DNA from: Kineobactrum salinum
GTDB taxonomy: Bacteria; Pseudomonadota; Gammaproteobacteria; Pseudomonadales; Halieaceae
NCBI RefSeq assembly: GCF_010669285.1
Contig: NZ_CP048711.1
Coordinates: 2,728,001-2,792,000 of the forward strand
Direction: 5' to 3'
Length of the DNA stretch: 64,000 nt
Every line of letters begins with the position of its first letter. Position 1 is the first letter of the stretch. The position numbers were made by a program, and so were the translations under genes. The notes under the pieces were generated by a model. That model ran no database searches, was not told where the DNA came from, and worked only from the letters and a program-made list of their open reading frames with translations. Below are positions 9,703-18,913 of the stretch, in pieces.

Positions 9703-9763
9703 ATGCGCCCAACTGGCCACCGGTGAAATACCTGCTCCACAAGTCGATAACAAGGACTGGCGG

Positions 9764-11044
9764 ATGAGCCTGACGAACCGAATTCTTATCGCCATGGTTG
9801 CGGGAATCCTCATGGGCTCCCTGCTCAACCTGGTGCTGCACAGCAGCGCCCTGGGCGAGACCTATCGCGGGTTGATCAACGATTATCTGGTGTACGGACT
9901 GTTCGACGTGGTTGGCCGGATTTTCATCGCCTCGCTGAAACTGTTGGTCGTGCCCCTGGTACTGGTGTCGCTGATCTGCGGGGCCAGCTCGCTGGGCGAC
10001 AGCGCGCGCATGGGTCCCATTGCGGTCAAGACCCTGCTGTTCTACCTGTTCACCACCGCAATCGCCATTTCCATCGCATTGCTGGTGGCGGTGATGATCA
10101 GCCCTGGTACTGGCGTGGAACTGGCAGGCGAGGCCGACTTTGAGATCGCCAAGGCGCCGCCGCTGACCGATGTCCTGGTCGGGATATTTCCCTCCAACCC
10201 GGTACAGGCCATGGCCGAAGGCAATATGCTGCAGATTATTGTCTTTGCACTGCTGTTCGGCTATGCCATTTCCCACGCCGGAGAAGCGGGGAGTCGCGTG
10301 GCCGGCTTTTTCCGTGACACCGAAGCGGTGGTGATGAAAATGGTCGGGATTCTGATGACCATGGCGCCCTATGGGGTGTTTGCGCTGCTGGCCAAGCTGT
10401 TCTCGGAAATGGGAATAACCGCGATCGCGGATCTGGCGGCGTACTTCTTCACCGTGCTGGGCATCTTGCTGTTTCACGGCACGGTCGTCTACGGCCTGCT
10501 GCTGAAGACGCTGACCGGCCTCTCGCCCCGCATCCTGATGCAGAAAATGCGCTCGGTGTGGGCCTTTGCCTTCAGCACCGCCTCCTCGGGCGCCACCCTG
10601 CCGATTACCATGCGCACGGTGGAGCGCCGCCTGGGTGTACACAACTCGGTGGCCGGCTTCACAGTGCCGCTGGGAGCGACCATCAATATGGACGGCACCG
10701 CGATCATGCAAGGGGTCGCGACCGTCTTCATCGCCCAGGTCTATGGCGTGGACCTGTCGTTGACGGCCTATATGACCGTGATATTGACCGCTACCCTGGC
10801 TTCCATCGGCACCGCGGCGGTTCCCGGAGTGGGTCTGATCACGCTGGCGCTGGTGCTGGAACAGGCGGGCCTGCCGGTAGAGGGCGTCGCGCTGATCATC
10901 GGGGTCGACCGGCTGCTTGACATGGTGCGCACGATGGTCAACGTCACCGGTGATGCCACCGTGGCGGTCATCGTGGGCAAAAGTGAACAACAGTTCGATG
11001 AACAGGTCTACCTGGATCCCAGCGCCGATCTGGAATCCCGATAA
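9764..11044 (+). CDS. Dicarboxylate/amino acid:cation symporter, probably acidic amino acid type
   Basis: This 426-aa inner-membrane transporter belongs to the DAACS/SDF family. Key elements are the HP1 serine-rich tip (FSTASSGATLPITM), TM7 (GATINMDGTAIMQG), the HP2 loop (ASIGTAAVPGVGLI) and TM8 (DMVRTMVNVTGD). In the archaeal homologue GltPh, the Asp and Arg of the equivalent TM8 stretch bind the amino group and side-chain carboxylate of aspartate. Both are present here, so aspartate/glutamate with Na+ or H+ is the likely substrate pair rather than C4-dicarboxylates. AAGGA upstream supports ATG 9764. A large palindromic repeat follows the gene. Confidence 0.92.
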   Translation: MSLTNRILIAMVAGILMGSLLNLVLHSSALGETYRGLINDYLVYGLFDVVGRIFIASLKLLVVPLVLVSLICGASSLGDSARMGPIAVKTLLFYLFTTAIAISIALLVAVMISPGTGVELAGEADFEIAKAPPLTDVLVGIFPSNPVQAMAEGNMLQIIVFALLFGYAISHAGEAGSRVAGFFRDTEAVVMKMVGILMTMAPYGVFALLAKLFSEMGITAIADLAAYFFTVLGILLFHGTVVYGLLLKTLTGLSPRILMQKMRSVWAFAFSTASSGATLPITMRTVERRLGVHNSVAGFTVPLGATINMDGTAIMQGVATVFIAQVYGVDLSLTAYMTVILTATLASIGTAAVPGVGLITLALVLEQAGLPVEGVALIIGVDRLLDMVRTMVNVTGDATVAVIVGKSEQQFDEQVYLDPSADLESR

Positions 11045-11080
11045 ACTGGAGGGCACTTACTTTGGTTCGCTCCGGCAGCA

Positions 11081-11243
11081 GGTCGGCGTCCTGGGAGGGT
11101 GCTTTCGAGGCCGTATGCGACATGGATGCGCGGGGCCGCCTAGGCATCCGAGCCCCCATGGACGGGTTCAGAGCCTGCCCCATGAGCGCAGCGAGTGCTT
11201 TGGGTACGGCGTGTCTCGAAAGCACCCTCCCAGGACGCCGACC
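11081..11243. repeat. Palindromic repeat element, copy R1 (29-bp perfect arms)
   Basis: Perfect 29-bp inverted arms at 11081-11109 and 11215-11243 enclose a core of about 105 nt. The core contains GAGCCCCCATGGACGGGTTC and ends in TACGGCGTGTCTCGAA, sequences shared with elements R2 and R3 near 41.4-41.7 kb. The arms outside the first few bases are unrelated between copies, while each pair of arms matches itself perfectly. It lies between two same-strand genes and could act as an RNA hairpin or terminator. I see no gene in it. Confidence 0.85.
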
Positions 11244-11295
11244 GGGATACGAAGTCCAAAAGTGCGCGCCATTCCCCACTAAATCTGGATTTACT

Positions 11296-11946
11296 ATGTC
11301 GATACAAGTTTCCATCGTGCCAGTCACCGCCTACCAGCAGAACTGCTCGATCGTCAAATGCCTGGCCACCGGCCGGGGCGCGGTGGTGGATCCGGGTGGT
11401 GACATCGAGCGGATTCTGGAGGCGGCCCGGAAAATGGATGTCGTGATCGAGAAGATTCTGTTGACCCACGGCCATATGGACCATTGCGCCGCCGCCGATG
11501 TGTTGCGCCAGCGCTTGCAAGTCTCTATTGAGGGGCCGCAGCGTGAGGACGATTTCTGGATCGGGAAACTGCCCGAGTGGTGCCAGATGGCGGGTTTCCC
11601 CCATGCGGATGCCTTTGTACCGGACCGCTGGCTGGAGGAGGGGGACACCGTCACGGTAGGTGAGCAGACCCTGGAGGTGTTGCACTGCCCCGGCCATACC
11701 CCGGGCCACGTGGTCTTCATTCACCAGGAGCAGAAGGTCGCCTGGGTGGGGGATGTACTGTTCCAGGGTTCCATCGGCCGTACCGACTTTCCCCGCGGCA
11801 ACCATCAGCAGTTGCTGTCATCCATCCGCGACAAGCTGTTCCCGCTGGGTGATGACATCACCTTTATCCCAGGGCACGGCCCCACGTCGACCTTCGGCCA
11901 GGAGCGGCGCGCCAACCCCTTCGTCGCCGACAGCCGCTACGGTTGA
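11296..11946 (+). CDS. MBL-fold metallohydrolase, YcbL/glyoxalase II-like
   Basis: This 216-aa metallo-beta-lactamase-fold enzyme has the metal motif THGHMDHCAA (HxHxDH), further metal ligands in CPGHTPGH and WVGDVLFQGSIGRTD, and the terminal FIPGHGPTS. Its short length without the glyoxalase II C-terminal helical domain matches YcbL-type hydrolases, some of which cleave S-lactoylglutathione. ATG 11296 is chosen on family length; the frame runs upstream through the palindromic repeat but that part is not coding-like. It is convergent with the M48 gene. Cytoplasmic. Confidence 0.9.
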   Translation: MSIQVSIVPVTAYQQNCSIVKCLATGRGAVVDPGGDIERILEAARKMDVVIEKILLTHGHMDHCAAADVLRQRLQVSIEGPQREDDFWIGKLPEWCQMAGFPHADAFVPDRWLEEGDTVTVGEQTLEVLHCPGHTPGHVVFIHQEQKVAWVGDVLFQGSIGRTDFPRGNHQQLLSSIRDKLFPLGDDITFIPGHGPTSTFGQERRANPFVADSRYG

Positions 11947-11971
11947 ATGGTGCGCAAGGTGATCGCAACGC

Positions 11972-13405
11972 TCACTGGATGACCTTCACCCAGTCCCCCA
12001 CCCGCGGCTCGCCCCGCGGATAGAGGCCGTTCAACAACCGCAGCTGGGCTTCGGCATCGGGGATGCGGCTGCTGGCGGCCAGACTGGCCATGGTGGCGCC
12101 GCGCGGCACCTGGATATAGCGCAGATGGCGCCCGCTGGCGACCTCCCGCTCCTGCGGGTGCAGCGGGCGGAAGCTCTGGATGATCTCCAGCAGAGTGCCG
12201 TCGGCGGCGGCGAAATCTTCCGCTTTGCCCTCAAACAGGTACTGCCAGTTGTGGTTGACTACAGCCAGCCGGCGGGCGTCTGCATCGTTGCTGGCCACCG
12301 CGCTGTAGCCCTTGAGTCCGGCCTGATCCAGCTCCAGGCCCTCGCTCAGGGCGCCGCTGGCCGCGGCCTCCAGCGCTTCGCGAGGCGACTGCGCCGGGTC
12401 CGGCTGGCGCAGGGTCAGGGTAAGAGTGGCACTGCCATCCGGCGCGCTGGCGATAATCGCCGAACTGCTGCTTCTGACCCGCCAGTCGGGCGGGTGGGCA
12501 AAGCTGAATTCCAGCTTGCTATGGTAGTAGCGCCCCTCCTCGCGTTTGCTGGCCGGCCCCCAGGGCAGGCCATCGGTACGGCGCTGGAATTCACCCGGTA
12601 CGCTGGGGTCTTCCAGTGGCTCGCCCGCGCCCAGTTCATTGGCGGCGCGCACCACGGTCTGCAGGCGCTGGTCGTTGCGCGGGTGGGTGGCGTAGAGGCC
12701 ATGATAGGTGCCGGCGGGTTTGCCGCTGGAGCGGGCCCGCACCCGCTGGAACTGTTCCTGGTCCTTGAGCACGGCGATGACCTCCAGCAGCGCGTCGGGC
12801 TCATAGCCGCTCAGGTACATGTACTTGGCGCCCAGGCCATCGGCTTCCAGCTCGTGCTCGCGGCCATAGCCGCGCACCAGCTCGGTGCCGTACATCGCCG
12901 CGGAATCCATGATCTGGCGGCTGCCGGTGAGCACCCCCGCCGTGACGGCCAGTACCTTGTTGGTGATGCTGGCGGACTGCTGGCGGGCCGCGTGCCGGGC
13001 GGTGATGTGGGCGATTTCGTGGGCCAGTACGCCGGCCAGCTCCGCCTCATTGTCGAGGTAGGACAGCAGCCCCCGGTTGATATAGACATAGCCGCCGGGG
13101 GTGGCGAAAGCATTCAAGTCGGGGCTGTCGATTACCGTGAAGGTGAATTGCATGTCCGGCCGGTCACTGTTGGCTGCCAGGCGCTGGCCCACCCGGTCCA
13201 CGTAGGCCTGCAGTTCCGCGTCTTCGTAGAGGCCGCCCTCCTTGAGGATCTCGGCGTGCATTTCCTCCCCGATCCGGACCTCTTTGCCCTGACTCATCAC
13301 CACCACATCGGCGCCGCCGGTGGCGGGATTGCTGGCACAGCCGGAGGCCAGACCCAGGGTGATGAGCGCGATCGCGGTCAGCAACAGCAGCGGGGAGCGG
13401 ATCAT
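11972..13405 (-). CDS. M48-family zinc metalloprotease lipoprotein with C-terminal LysM-like segment
   Basis: This 477-aa protein has a lipoprotein signal (LGLASGCAS). The M48 domain shows LAHEIAHITARH near residue 130, the zinc HExxH motif, and the third-ligand region YGREHELEADGLGAKYM. BepA/LoiP-like periplasmic M48 lipoproteins handle outer-membrane protein quality control. After a middle domain of unknown fold, the last 50 residues (QVPRGATMASLAASSRIP through RVGDWVKVIQ) resemble a LysM peptidoglycan-binding repeat. AGGAGG 5 nt before ATG 13405 decides the start over the upstream GTG. It is the last gene of the 26-12 kb minus-strand cluster, 9 bp after the previous stop, and likely acts in the same envelope process. 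Confidence 0.9.
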   Translation of the reverse strand: MIRSPLLLLTAIALITLGLASGCASNPATGGADVVVMSQGKEVRIGEEMHAEILKEGGLYEDAELQAYVDRVGQRLAANSDRPDMQFTFTVIDSPDLNAFATPGGYVYINRGLLSYLDNEAELAGVLAHEIAHITARHAARQQSASITNKVLAVTAGVLTGSRQIMDSAAMYGTELVRGYGREHELEADGLGAKYMYLSGYEPDALLEVIAVLKDQEQFQRVRARSSGKPAGTYHGLYATHPRNDQRLQTVVRAANELGAGEPLEDPSVPGEFQRRTDGLPWGPASKREEGRYYHSKLEFSFAHPPDWRVRSSSSAIIASAPDGSATLTLTLRQPDPAQSPREALEAAASGALSEGLELDQAGLKGYSAVASNDADARRLAVVNHNWQYLFEGKAEDFAAADGTLLEIIQSFRPLHPQEREVASGRHLRYIQVPRGATMASLAASSRIPDAEAQLRLLNGLYPRGEPRVGDWVKVIQ

Positions 13406-13414
13406 GGTCACCTC

Positions 13415-14086
13415 CTAGTAATGCTGCGACAGAAATTCGAGCAGCTGGTCGCCGATGCTGTCGCAGGCGGTGCCCTGCACCGGGGCAATGATCGGGATGG
13501 GCAGCACTACCGCCGGCATGTAGGATTGCCCGATGGCGGTCGCGTTGATGCGGCCCACTTCGGCGCGCTGGCCGAAATTCCAGATCGCGGCTTCGTAGGT
13601 CGCGTCATTGGACCAGGTGCCAAAGCCGAAGCAGCCCGCGCCGCCGGGGCCGATACCACAGGTCATGGACCCGGCCGAGTCCGTGCGCACGGTGCTGCCG
13701 TCGATCCAGATCAGGTATTCGGGGTCCATGGCAGCGAGTTTCTCGGCCACCGGCGCGTGCTCCAGCAGACGCTCCAGGTCGGCCGGCTGCAGCGGGGCGG
13801 TGCGCGGCTCGAACCACGGATACATCGCATTGATGAACTCGAACTCGTCGACGATGCGGATAGACTTGTCCCGTGCGGCGATGTGATTGCCCACGCAGCG
13901 GATGAAATCGGGCTCGGTTTCATAATCGCTGGCGTGGCGCCGCCCCAGGATGATGACTGAAGCGTCCCCGATCCCGTCGACCGGTGAATTGAATACCATA
14001 TGGTCGACGGTGGCATTGACACAGCCGCCCAGCAGTGGGGGCACGCAGCAGCATGCAATGCGGAGCAGACAGGCGCGCAGAGTCAT
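13415..14086 (-). CDS. Uncharacterised lipoprotein
   Basis: This 223-aa protein has a lipoprotein signal peptide (PPLLGGCVN). I do not recognise the mature domain. It contains landmarks such as YLIWIDGSTVRTDS and a cysteine-glycine-rich stretch (CGIGPGGAGCFGFG) that could be structural. The start ATG 14086 overlaps the previous gene's stop in a TGATG arrangement, which implies translational coupling. The next gene follows after 9 bp. As part of the long minus-strand cluster it is probably an outer-membrane-attached component; no activity is assigned. Confidence 0.72.
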   Translation of the reverse strand: MTLRACLLRIACCCVPPLLGGCVNATVDHMVFNSPVDGIGDASVIILGRRHASDYETEPDFIRCVGNHIAARDKSIRIVDEFEFINAMYPWFEPRTAPLQPADLERLLEHAPVAEKLAAMDPEYLIWIDGSTVRTDSAGSMTCGIGPGGAGCFGFGTWSNDATYEAAIWNFGQRAEVGRINATAIGQSYMPAVVLPIPIIAPVQGTACDSIGDQLLEFLSQHY

Positions 14087-14724
14087 CACTGTGCCCTGCG
14101 CCGCCGGGGCAGCTGTGCCAGCCATTGTTCTACCTCCGGCACCCGGGTGAAGCTGCTGGCGAAGTGGGCGCCGGCATCGCGCAGGGCCACCACGGCGGCG
14201 AGATTGACCGCACCTTCATCGCTTTGCATGAATGCGGTGGGCGTCTTGCCGTAGGCGGGCATGGTCCATTCGGCGATGGGCTCGCCATTGAGCGTGAGCA
14301 GTTGCAAGCGGTAGCGCATCCAGATCTCGTAGACCTTGACGCTGGTATGGGCAGGAATGGCATATTGCAGTTCCTCCACGCTTGGTACCAGGACCGCGTC
14401 GACCACCGGGTTCATCTGGCCGGGGGCGGGCCTGGCGTCCATATGCACCACCTTGCGGAACATGCCGTTCAGCAGTGTATCCCACAATTCCACCTGGGCC
14501 TGTCCGGACTTCACCAGCCAGCTGGACTCGGCCCGTCCGGCGGCCTCGTCGAAGAACTCGTGCTGGGCGAATTCCTCGTCGTACCAGACACCGAGGGTCA
14601 GCGGCAGCTCGTTCATGACCGGGGCCGGGAATTGTCCCTTTACCACCACCTGCTTGGCGCCACAGCCCGCCAGCACCAGGGCGAGCAAGGCAACCCCCAG
14701 CCAGCGCTCAGGGTCTGAAATCAT
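14086..14724 (-). CDS. Uncharacterised lipoprotein
   Basis: This 212-aa protein begins with a lipoprotein signal (ALLALVLAGCGAK). The mature part is mixed alpha/beta without a motif I can name, including TLGVWYDEEFAQHEFFDE and VYEIWMRYRLQLL. It overlaps the upstream VWA gene by 17 bp and couples to the downstream lipoprotein by TGATG, so the three are certainly co-translated. ATG 14724 is chosen to place the signal peptide at the start; an ATG at 14748 adds 8 residues. A periplasmic or outer-membrane partner of the VWA/ExbB-like genes is inferred from context only. Confidence 0.72.
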   Translation of the reverse strand: MISDPERWLGVALLALVLAGCGAKQVVVKGQFPAPVMNELPLTLGVWYDEEFAQHEFFDEAAGRAESSWLVKSGQAQVELWDTLLNGMFRKVVHMDARPAPGQMNPVVDAVLVPSVEELQYAIPAHTSVKVYEIWMRYRLQLLTLNGEPIAEWTMPAYGKTPTAFMQSDEGAVNLAAVVALRDAGAHFASSFTRVPEVEQWLAQLPRRRRAQ

Positions 14725-15706
14725 TGAGCCCGACAAAGGTGCCTCCATTGCGGTAGGTCAGTTCTCTCATCAGTGTAGCAAATCGTATACCCGTGGCTTG
14801 CAGATGAGGCGCCCGAATGAACTGTACGGGAAAGCCGACCGCGTGAATTCTCACCAGCCGCTCGCCCTCGCGGTTGGCCTGGTTCAGACGATCCACCGTG
14901 TTTACTACCTGGGCGATGGAATTGCCGGTGAATTCGTCGCCGAAAACGTAAATGCTGATCCGCTTGCCGGGGTCGTAAAATGCCCGGATAGCCTGGGTAA
15001 TACCCTCTACCGGGCTGGAGTTGCTGAACACATTCCAGTTGCGCAGGTTCTGCATGATCGCATTGCGGCGCCCTGGAGTGTCCGGTATCCACTGCCCGCG
15101 ATAGCGGCTGAACATATAGTCACCCATGTCGTTCATGATCTGGATGCCCTTTACCTCTGGATAGATACTCAAAACGGCGTCCAGTTCCGCCATCATGCGC
15201 TCCCAGGCATAAGAAAACATGGAGCCTGAGGTGTCGATGACAAAAACGATGTACTCGCTGTCCACGGGTATGCCACCGATATAATTGTTCTTGGCCTGGT
15301 ACTGCAGGCCCAGCAGACGCTCTTGTTCCTCCGACAGGGCCTGTTTTGCAATCGCCAGTTGTTCTGTGATGACTTCATTGGTGTTAGTAGCCACCTGCAG
15401 GCTGTCATGGCGGGAGCGCAGCGAGGCGAGCTGGCCGCGCAGGATGGCGATGCGTTCCTGATGCTCTGACAGCTGCTCCTGGCGGGCGTTGAGGTCGCGG
15501 TTCAGGATCCGGGTTTCGCCGCGAATTTCGAACAACTGGGCCTGCAGGTCGGCCATCACGCCCTGCAGGTTGACGGTAGAGGCCTCGATGATCTGCGGCT
15601 GCACTGTCTTGGTAATCATCAACAGCAGGATGATTGCACCGAAGCCACAACAGATGACATCGAGGAAAGACAGGGAGAACTCTTCAGTGGCGCGCCGTTT
15701 ACGCAT
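14708..15706 (-). CDS. VWA-domain protein with MotB/ExbD-like N-terminal membrane segment (paralogue 2)
   Basis: This 332-aa protein has a short basic N-terminus and one membrane helix starting with SLSFLDVICCGFGAIILL, with Asp16 at its edge. A coiled-coil-like region follows (about residues 45-120), then a von Willebrand A domain with the metal-binding motif FVIDTSGSM near residue 155. One N-terminal helix carrying an Asp after a basic tail is the layout of MotB, TolR and ExbD, which pair with MotA/TolQ/ExbB-type channels; such a channel gene is three genes upstream. By analogy the VWA domain would be periplasmic. It is a paralogue of the preceding gene, 11 bp away. Confidence 0.83.
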   Translation of the reverse strand: MRKRRATEEFSLSFLDVICCGFGAIILLLMITKTVQPQIIEASTVNLQGVMADLQAQLFEIRGETRILNRDLNARQEQLSEHQERIAILRGQLASLRSRHDSLQVATNTNEVITEQLAIAKQALSEEQERLLGLQYQAKNNYIGGIPVDSEYIVFVIDTSGSMFSYAWERMMAELDAVLSIYPEVKGIQIMNDMGDYMFSRYRGQWIPDTPGRRNAIMQNLRNWNVFSNSSPVEGITQAIRAFYDPGKRISIYVFGDEFTGNSIAQVVNTVDRLNQANREGERLVRIHAVGFPVQFIRAPHLQATGIRFATLMRELTYRNGGTFVGLNDFRP

Positions 15707-15717
15707 GGTTCACAACC

Positions 15718-16806
15718 TCAGGGCCAGTCCCGCGAAGGGCTCAGAAAACTGCCGCGGCTGGACTGGGCCAGCTGCCAGAACTCGGAGGCGGCCATCGGGT
15801 CACCCTCCATCGGTGCCAGGATGACGTTCACCGGGACGTTGCGCGGCAGCTGCTTGATCGCCTGACGGTAGTGATCCAGGCGCTGTTTGCCGCTGACGGT
15901 GGAGCCCCGCGGGGCGCCGGTGCCCTGAGTGGGCAGGCCGTCGGTGATCAGAAAGATGTTGTCGGGGGCCGGACTGAAGGCCTGCAGCGCCAGGAAGGCA
16001 TTCTCCAGGCTGGTGCCCCCGGCCGGCACCCGTTGCCGGAGCGCGGCGGAGACAGCTTCCAGTTGCGGCTGATCGGCGACCTCCAGCCATTTGCCCGCGG
16101 TGGCAGGCAGGGCCGTCCCGGCTTCGGTATTGAAGGTGATGACCTGGTAGCTGGCACCCACCGGCAGTTGCGCGGTGAGCCAGTCCACGGTCCTCAGCGC
16201 CCGGCTCCACTTCTCTGCCCGGCGCTGTACGTCCGCGGCCATGTTGCGCAGCCGGATGATGTTCACCAGCCGTTCCGCCAGCATGCTTGAAGATACGTCC
16301 AGCAGGATGACTATGTGTTGGCCGCCCAGGTTCAGGCCGGTCAGATACTGGCGGTTGCCCTCGCCGACAAAACTGCGGGCGCTGCGGCCACTGGTATCCT
16401 CGGCGGCCACGCGCAGTCGCTTGACTTCTTCTTCCAGGGCCTGGACCTCGGCCTTGAGGCTGTCCACGTCGCTGTCGCTGGCATCATCCCCGCGCAGTGC
16501 GGCGATCAGGGATTGGTACTCGTCGATTTCGTCGCTCACGCGGGTCGCCCGGCCCTGCGCCTCGACAATCGCCAGATCCACATCGGACAGCGCATTGCGC
16601 AGCTGTACCAGACCCTCTTCGCCGTCGCGGATGTCCTCCTCCAGCATGTTCACCTCCGACAGCAGGTCCCGATTCAGCTCGCGGGACTGCACCTCGATGG
16701 AGTGATCTATGATCAGGTAGACCAATACCACCGCACCGAAGCCACAGGACATGATATCCAGGAAGCTCAGATTAAAGGTGCTAAAGCGGCGCTTTTTCCT
16801 GGCCAT
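15718..16806 (-). CDS. VWA-domain protein with MotB/ExbD-like N-terminal membrane segment (paralogue 1)
   Basis: This 362-aa protein has the same plan as its neighbour: basic N-terminus, membrane helix NLSFLDIMSCGFGAVVLVYL with Asp17, a long charged coiled coil (about residues 40-125), then a VWA domain with HIVILLDVSSSM near residue 170 (MIDAS DxSxS). The N-terminal helix is the most conserved part between the two, which suggests it docks with a shared membrane partner, most plausibly the ExbB-like protein encoded upstream. Asp17 is the candidate ion-carrying residue by analogy with MotB. It starts 12 bp after the actin-fold gene ends. VWA ligand unknown. Confidence 0.83.
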   Translation of the reverse strand: MARKKRRFSTFNLSFLDIMSCGFGAVVLVYLIIDHSIEVQSRELNRDLLSEVNMLEEDIRDGEEGLVQLRNALSDVDLAIVEAQGRATRVSDEIDEYQSLIAALRGDDASDSDVDSLKAEVQALEEEVKRLRVAAEDTSGRSARSFVGEGNRQYLTGLNLGGQHIVILLDVSSSMLAERLVNIIRLRNMAADVQRRAEKWSRALRTVDWLTAQLPVGASYQVITFNTEAGTALPATAGKWLEVADQPQLEAVSAALRQRVPAGGTSLENAFLALQAFSPAPDNIFLITDGLPTQGTGAPRGSTVSGKQRLDHYRQAIKQLPRNVPVNVILAPMEGDPMAASEFWQLAQSSRGSFLSPSRDWP

Positions 16807-16818
16807 GAGTGGTATCCG

Positions 16819-18104
16819 TCAGCCGCTGACCGTGATCAGCCGGGCTTCGCTGTTATCGGCCAGGCCCAGCCGGTCGCCGCTTGCCACTGCTTCCCCGTCA
16901 CGGCAGGGCTTGCCATTACAGGTCAGCGTCCCGCTGCCGTTGCCGCGCAGGCGCCAGCTTCCCGCTTCTTCTGCCAGCTGCCAGCCGCCGCCGAGATCGG
17001 TGCCGTCCGCCCGCAAAGGCTCGGCGTGATGATCCCGCAGTATATGGGTGGGCGCCACCGCCTCCGGCCGTGTCGGCGCGGCGGGTGCCGGTGCTGCCGC
17101 GGCTTTCGTTGTGGTGGGCGCGGCCGGTAGCGTGTCTTCCCCCAGTTGCGGCAGGCAGTTGACGAAGGCCAGCGATTCCTCACGCTGCACCAGCCGTGGC
17201 TCGTGGGCGGCCAGCACCCGGGGAGGGCGTCGGCCTCCAGCAGAATGCCGGGCAAGTGCTGTTGCAGGCCCGGCAGCAGCGCCGTCACCGGGTCCAGCAG
17301 CAGCTGACCGCCGGCCCCCTGTTCGGCCATGCTGGCGTTGACACTGCGGCACAGCGCCTCGCTGGCCGGTTGCAGGTCGGTGCGGGTTATACGGGCGTGA
17401 TAGCCCTGGACGGCAATGCTCACCTCGGGGCTGCGTTGCAACTGCCGCAGGGCGGCGGGCAGCGCATCGTACAGCTGCTGTTCGGTTTCCGCCCGCCGCC
17501 GCGGGTCGAAGCGGGTCTGGCGAACGAAGGCCGCCGCGACGGTGCTGACCAGGCGCTCCTGCAATTGCAGCAGACCGCAGCCGGACAGGGCCACCGTATG
17601 CTGCAGTGCCACCTCGCCCTGGGCGGACTGCAGCTGGCTCAGCAGGGCCTGGTGCAGCTGCACCTCCAGGTGAAACAGGGGGCCATCCGCCCGGTACAGA
17701 CTGGCCAGCGCCACGCTGCGGTTGACCAGGCCGACTGCGGAGAATGGACACTGCTGGATAATGCCCAGCAGCAGCGCCAGTTGTTCCTTGTGCATGCTGC
17801 CCGGCACCGCCAACAGCAGTTCCCCGGGCTGTCCGGCTTCCTTGTGCAGTGCCTGCAAATGGGCATGCACCAGGTCCGCGCTGTGGCGGGCGGGGCCCAG
17901 CGCGGGTTGCAGTGGCTCGGTGCTGAGCTGCCACCAGTAGCGGGTGGACACATCCCGGGGCCGCAACCGGGCCGCCGCCCGGGCGGTAGTGCCGAAGCGG
18001 TATTCCCGCCCTTCCAGCAGGGCATAGCCGGGGCTCTGCAAACGTCTGTCGCCGCTCCACAGCTGCAGGTTGCTGTCGTTGATGTCGAGGTAGGCTATGC
18101 TCAT
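16819..18104 (-). CDS. Actin/Hsp70-fold protein with C-terminal FHA-like domain (one apparent frameshift)
   Basis: About 428 aa once one missing base is restored in CCCGGGG at 17217-17223; without it the frame changes after LLEADALP and resumes as VLAAHEPRLV. The N-terminal ~320 residues look like an actin-type ATPase fold (MSIAYLDINDSNLQLW phosphate-loop-like start, LLLAVPGSM, VALSGCGLLQL), most like degenerate YegD/PilM-type proteins. After a Pro/Ala linker, the last ~70 residues end in SWRLRGNGSGTLTCNGK and DRLGLADNSEARL, resembling a small FHA or BON-like beta domain. No signal peptide, so cytoplasmic. It starts 2 bp after the ExbB-like gene and may be its cytoplasmic partner. Fold assignment is moderate. 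Confidence 0.7.
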
Positions 18105-18106
18105 TG

Positions 18107-18904
18107 TCAGTGCGCCACCAAGAAGCGCAGCAGGCGCTTGTCCGCGTAGCGCTGGCAGTCCAGTACCAGCCGCTCCTGGGACTGCTGCAATTGATGCAGA
18201 CAGAACATGATGATGATGCTCAGTACCAGCGCGACAAAGGTACTGTTGAATGCGACCCCCAGGCTGACGGTGACGCCGGTAATATCGCCTTCCACCGCCT
18301 TGTAGGCTTGGCCGAGGGCGTCGCCGATACCGCGCACCGTGCCGATAAAACCGATCGACGGGATCGCCCAGGCGATGTACCGGACCATGGACAATTCGGA
18401 ATCCAGGCGGTCGGACTCGACCTCGCAGTGTTCCCTGATGGTATCGGAGACCGCCTGGATACTGCCGGTGGTGGCGAAACGCTGCAGCGCCGACAGCAGC
18501 GTACGCGGCAACAGGAAGTCCTGTTGTTCGCCGGGCAGCGCCTCCAGCGAGCGGCTGTATTCCCTCGCATCCTCGGGCAGCACACTGGTGCCTTCGGGGA
18601 TTTCCAGCAGGGACTGCTGCAACAGTGCCTGCTCGCGCAGGGCATTGCGCGCCTTGTAGGCCATGATAGCCAGCGCCCAGAACAGCAGAATGAAGCAGGC
18701 CTCCTGCTCGAAATCGCGGATCACCACTGCCAGGGTGCGCTCGGGGACAAAATCCTCACCGGCCGCCTGCAGCGCCAGTTGCTGCTGCAGCTGGGCGTCG
18801 GCGCTGGGCCGGATGGCACCGACATAGACCGCATGCACCACGATGATTGCGATCAGCAGCGCGAACAGCTGGTAGGTAAACTCCGGGGATAGCCTGGGTT
18901 TCAT
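18107..18904 (-). CDS. MotA/TolQ/ExbB-type proton channel protein
   Basis: This 265-aa inner-membrane protein has four predicted helices: about residues 13-31, 68-84, 171-192 and 208-236. The third and fourth carry the family signature: AIPSIGFIGTVRGIGDALGQA and GVTVSLGVAFNSTFVALVLS. Proteins of this family form pentamers that use the ion gradient to move a paired MotB/TolR/ExbD partner. Here no classical partner exists, but two VWA proteins with a MotB-like N-terminal helix lie downstream in the same operon. A long cytoplasmic loop (about residues 85-165) is typical. Start ATG 18904. Confidence 0.85.
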   Translation of the reverse strand: MKPRLSPEFTYQLFALLIAIIVVHAVYVGAIRPSADAQLQQQLALQAAGEDFVPERTLAVVIRDFEQEACFILLFWALAIMAYKARNALREQALLQQSLLEIPEGTSVLPEDAREYSRSLEALPGEQQDFLLPRTLLSALQRFATTGSIQAVSDTIREHCEVESDRLDSELSMVRYIAWAIPSIGFIGTVRGIGDALGQAYKAVEGDITGVTVSLGVAFNSTFVALVLSIIIMFCLHQLQQSQERLVLDCQRYADKRLLRFLVAH

Positions 18905-18913
18905 GTCGGGGTC

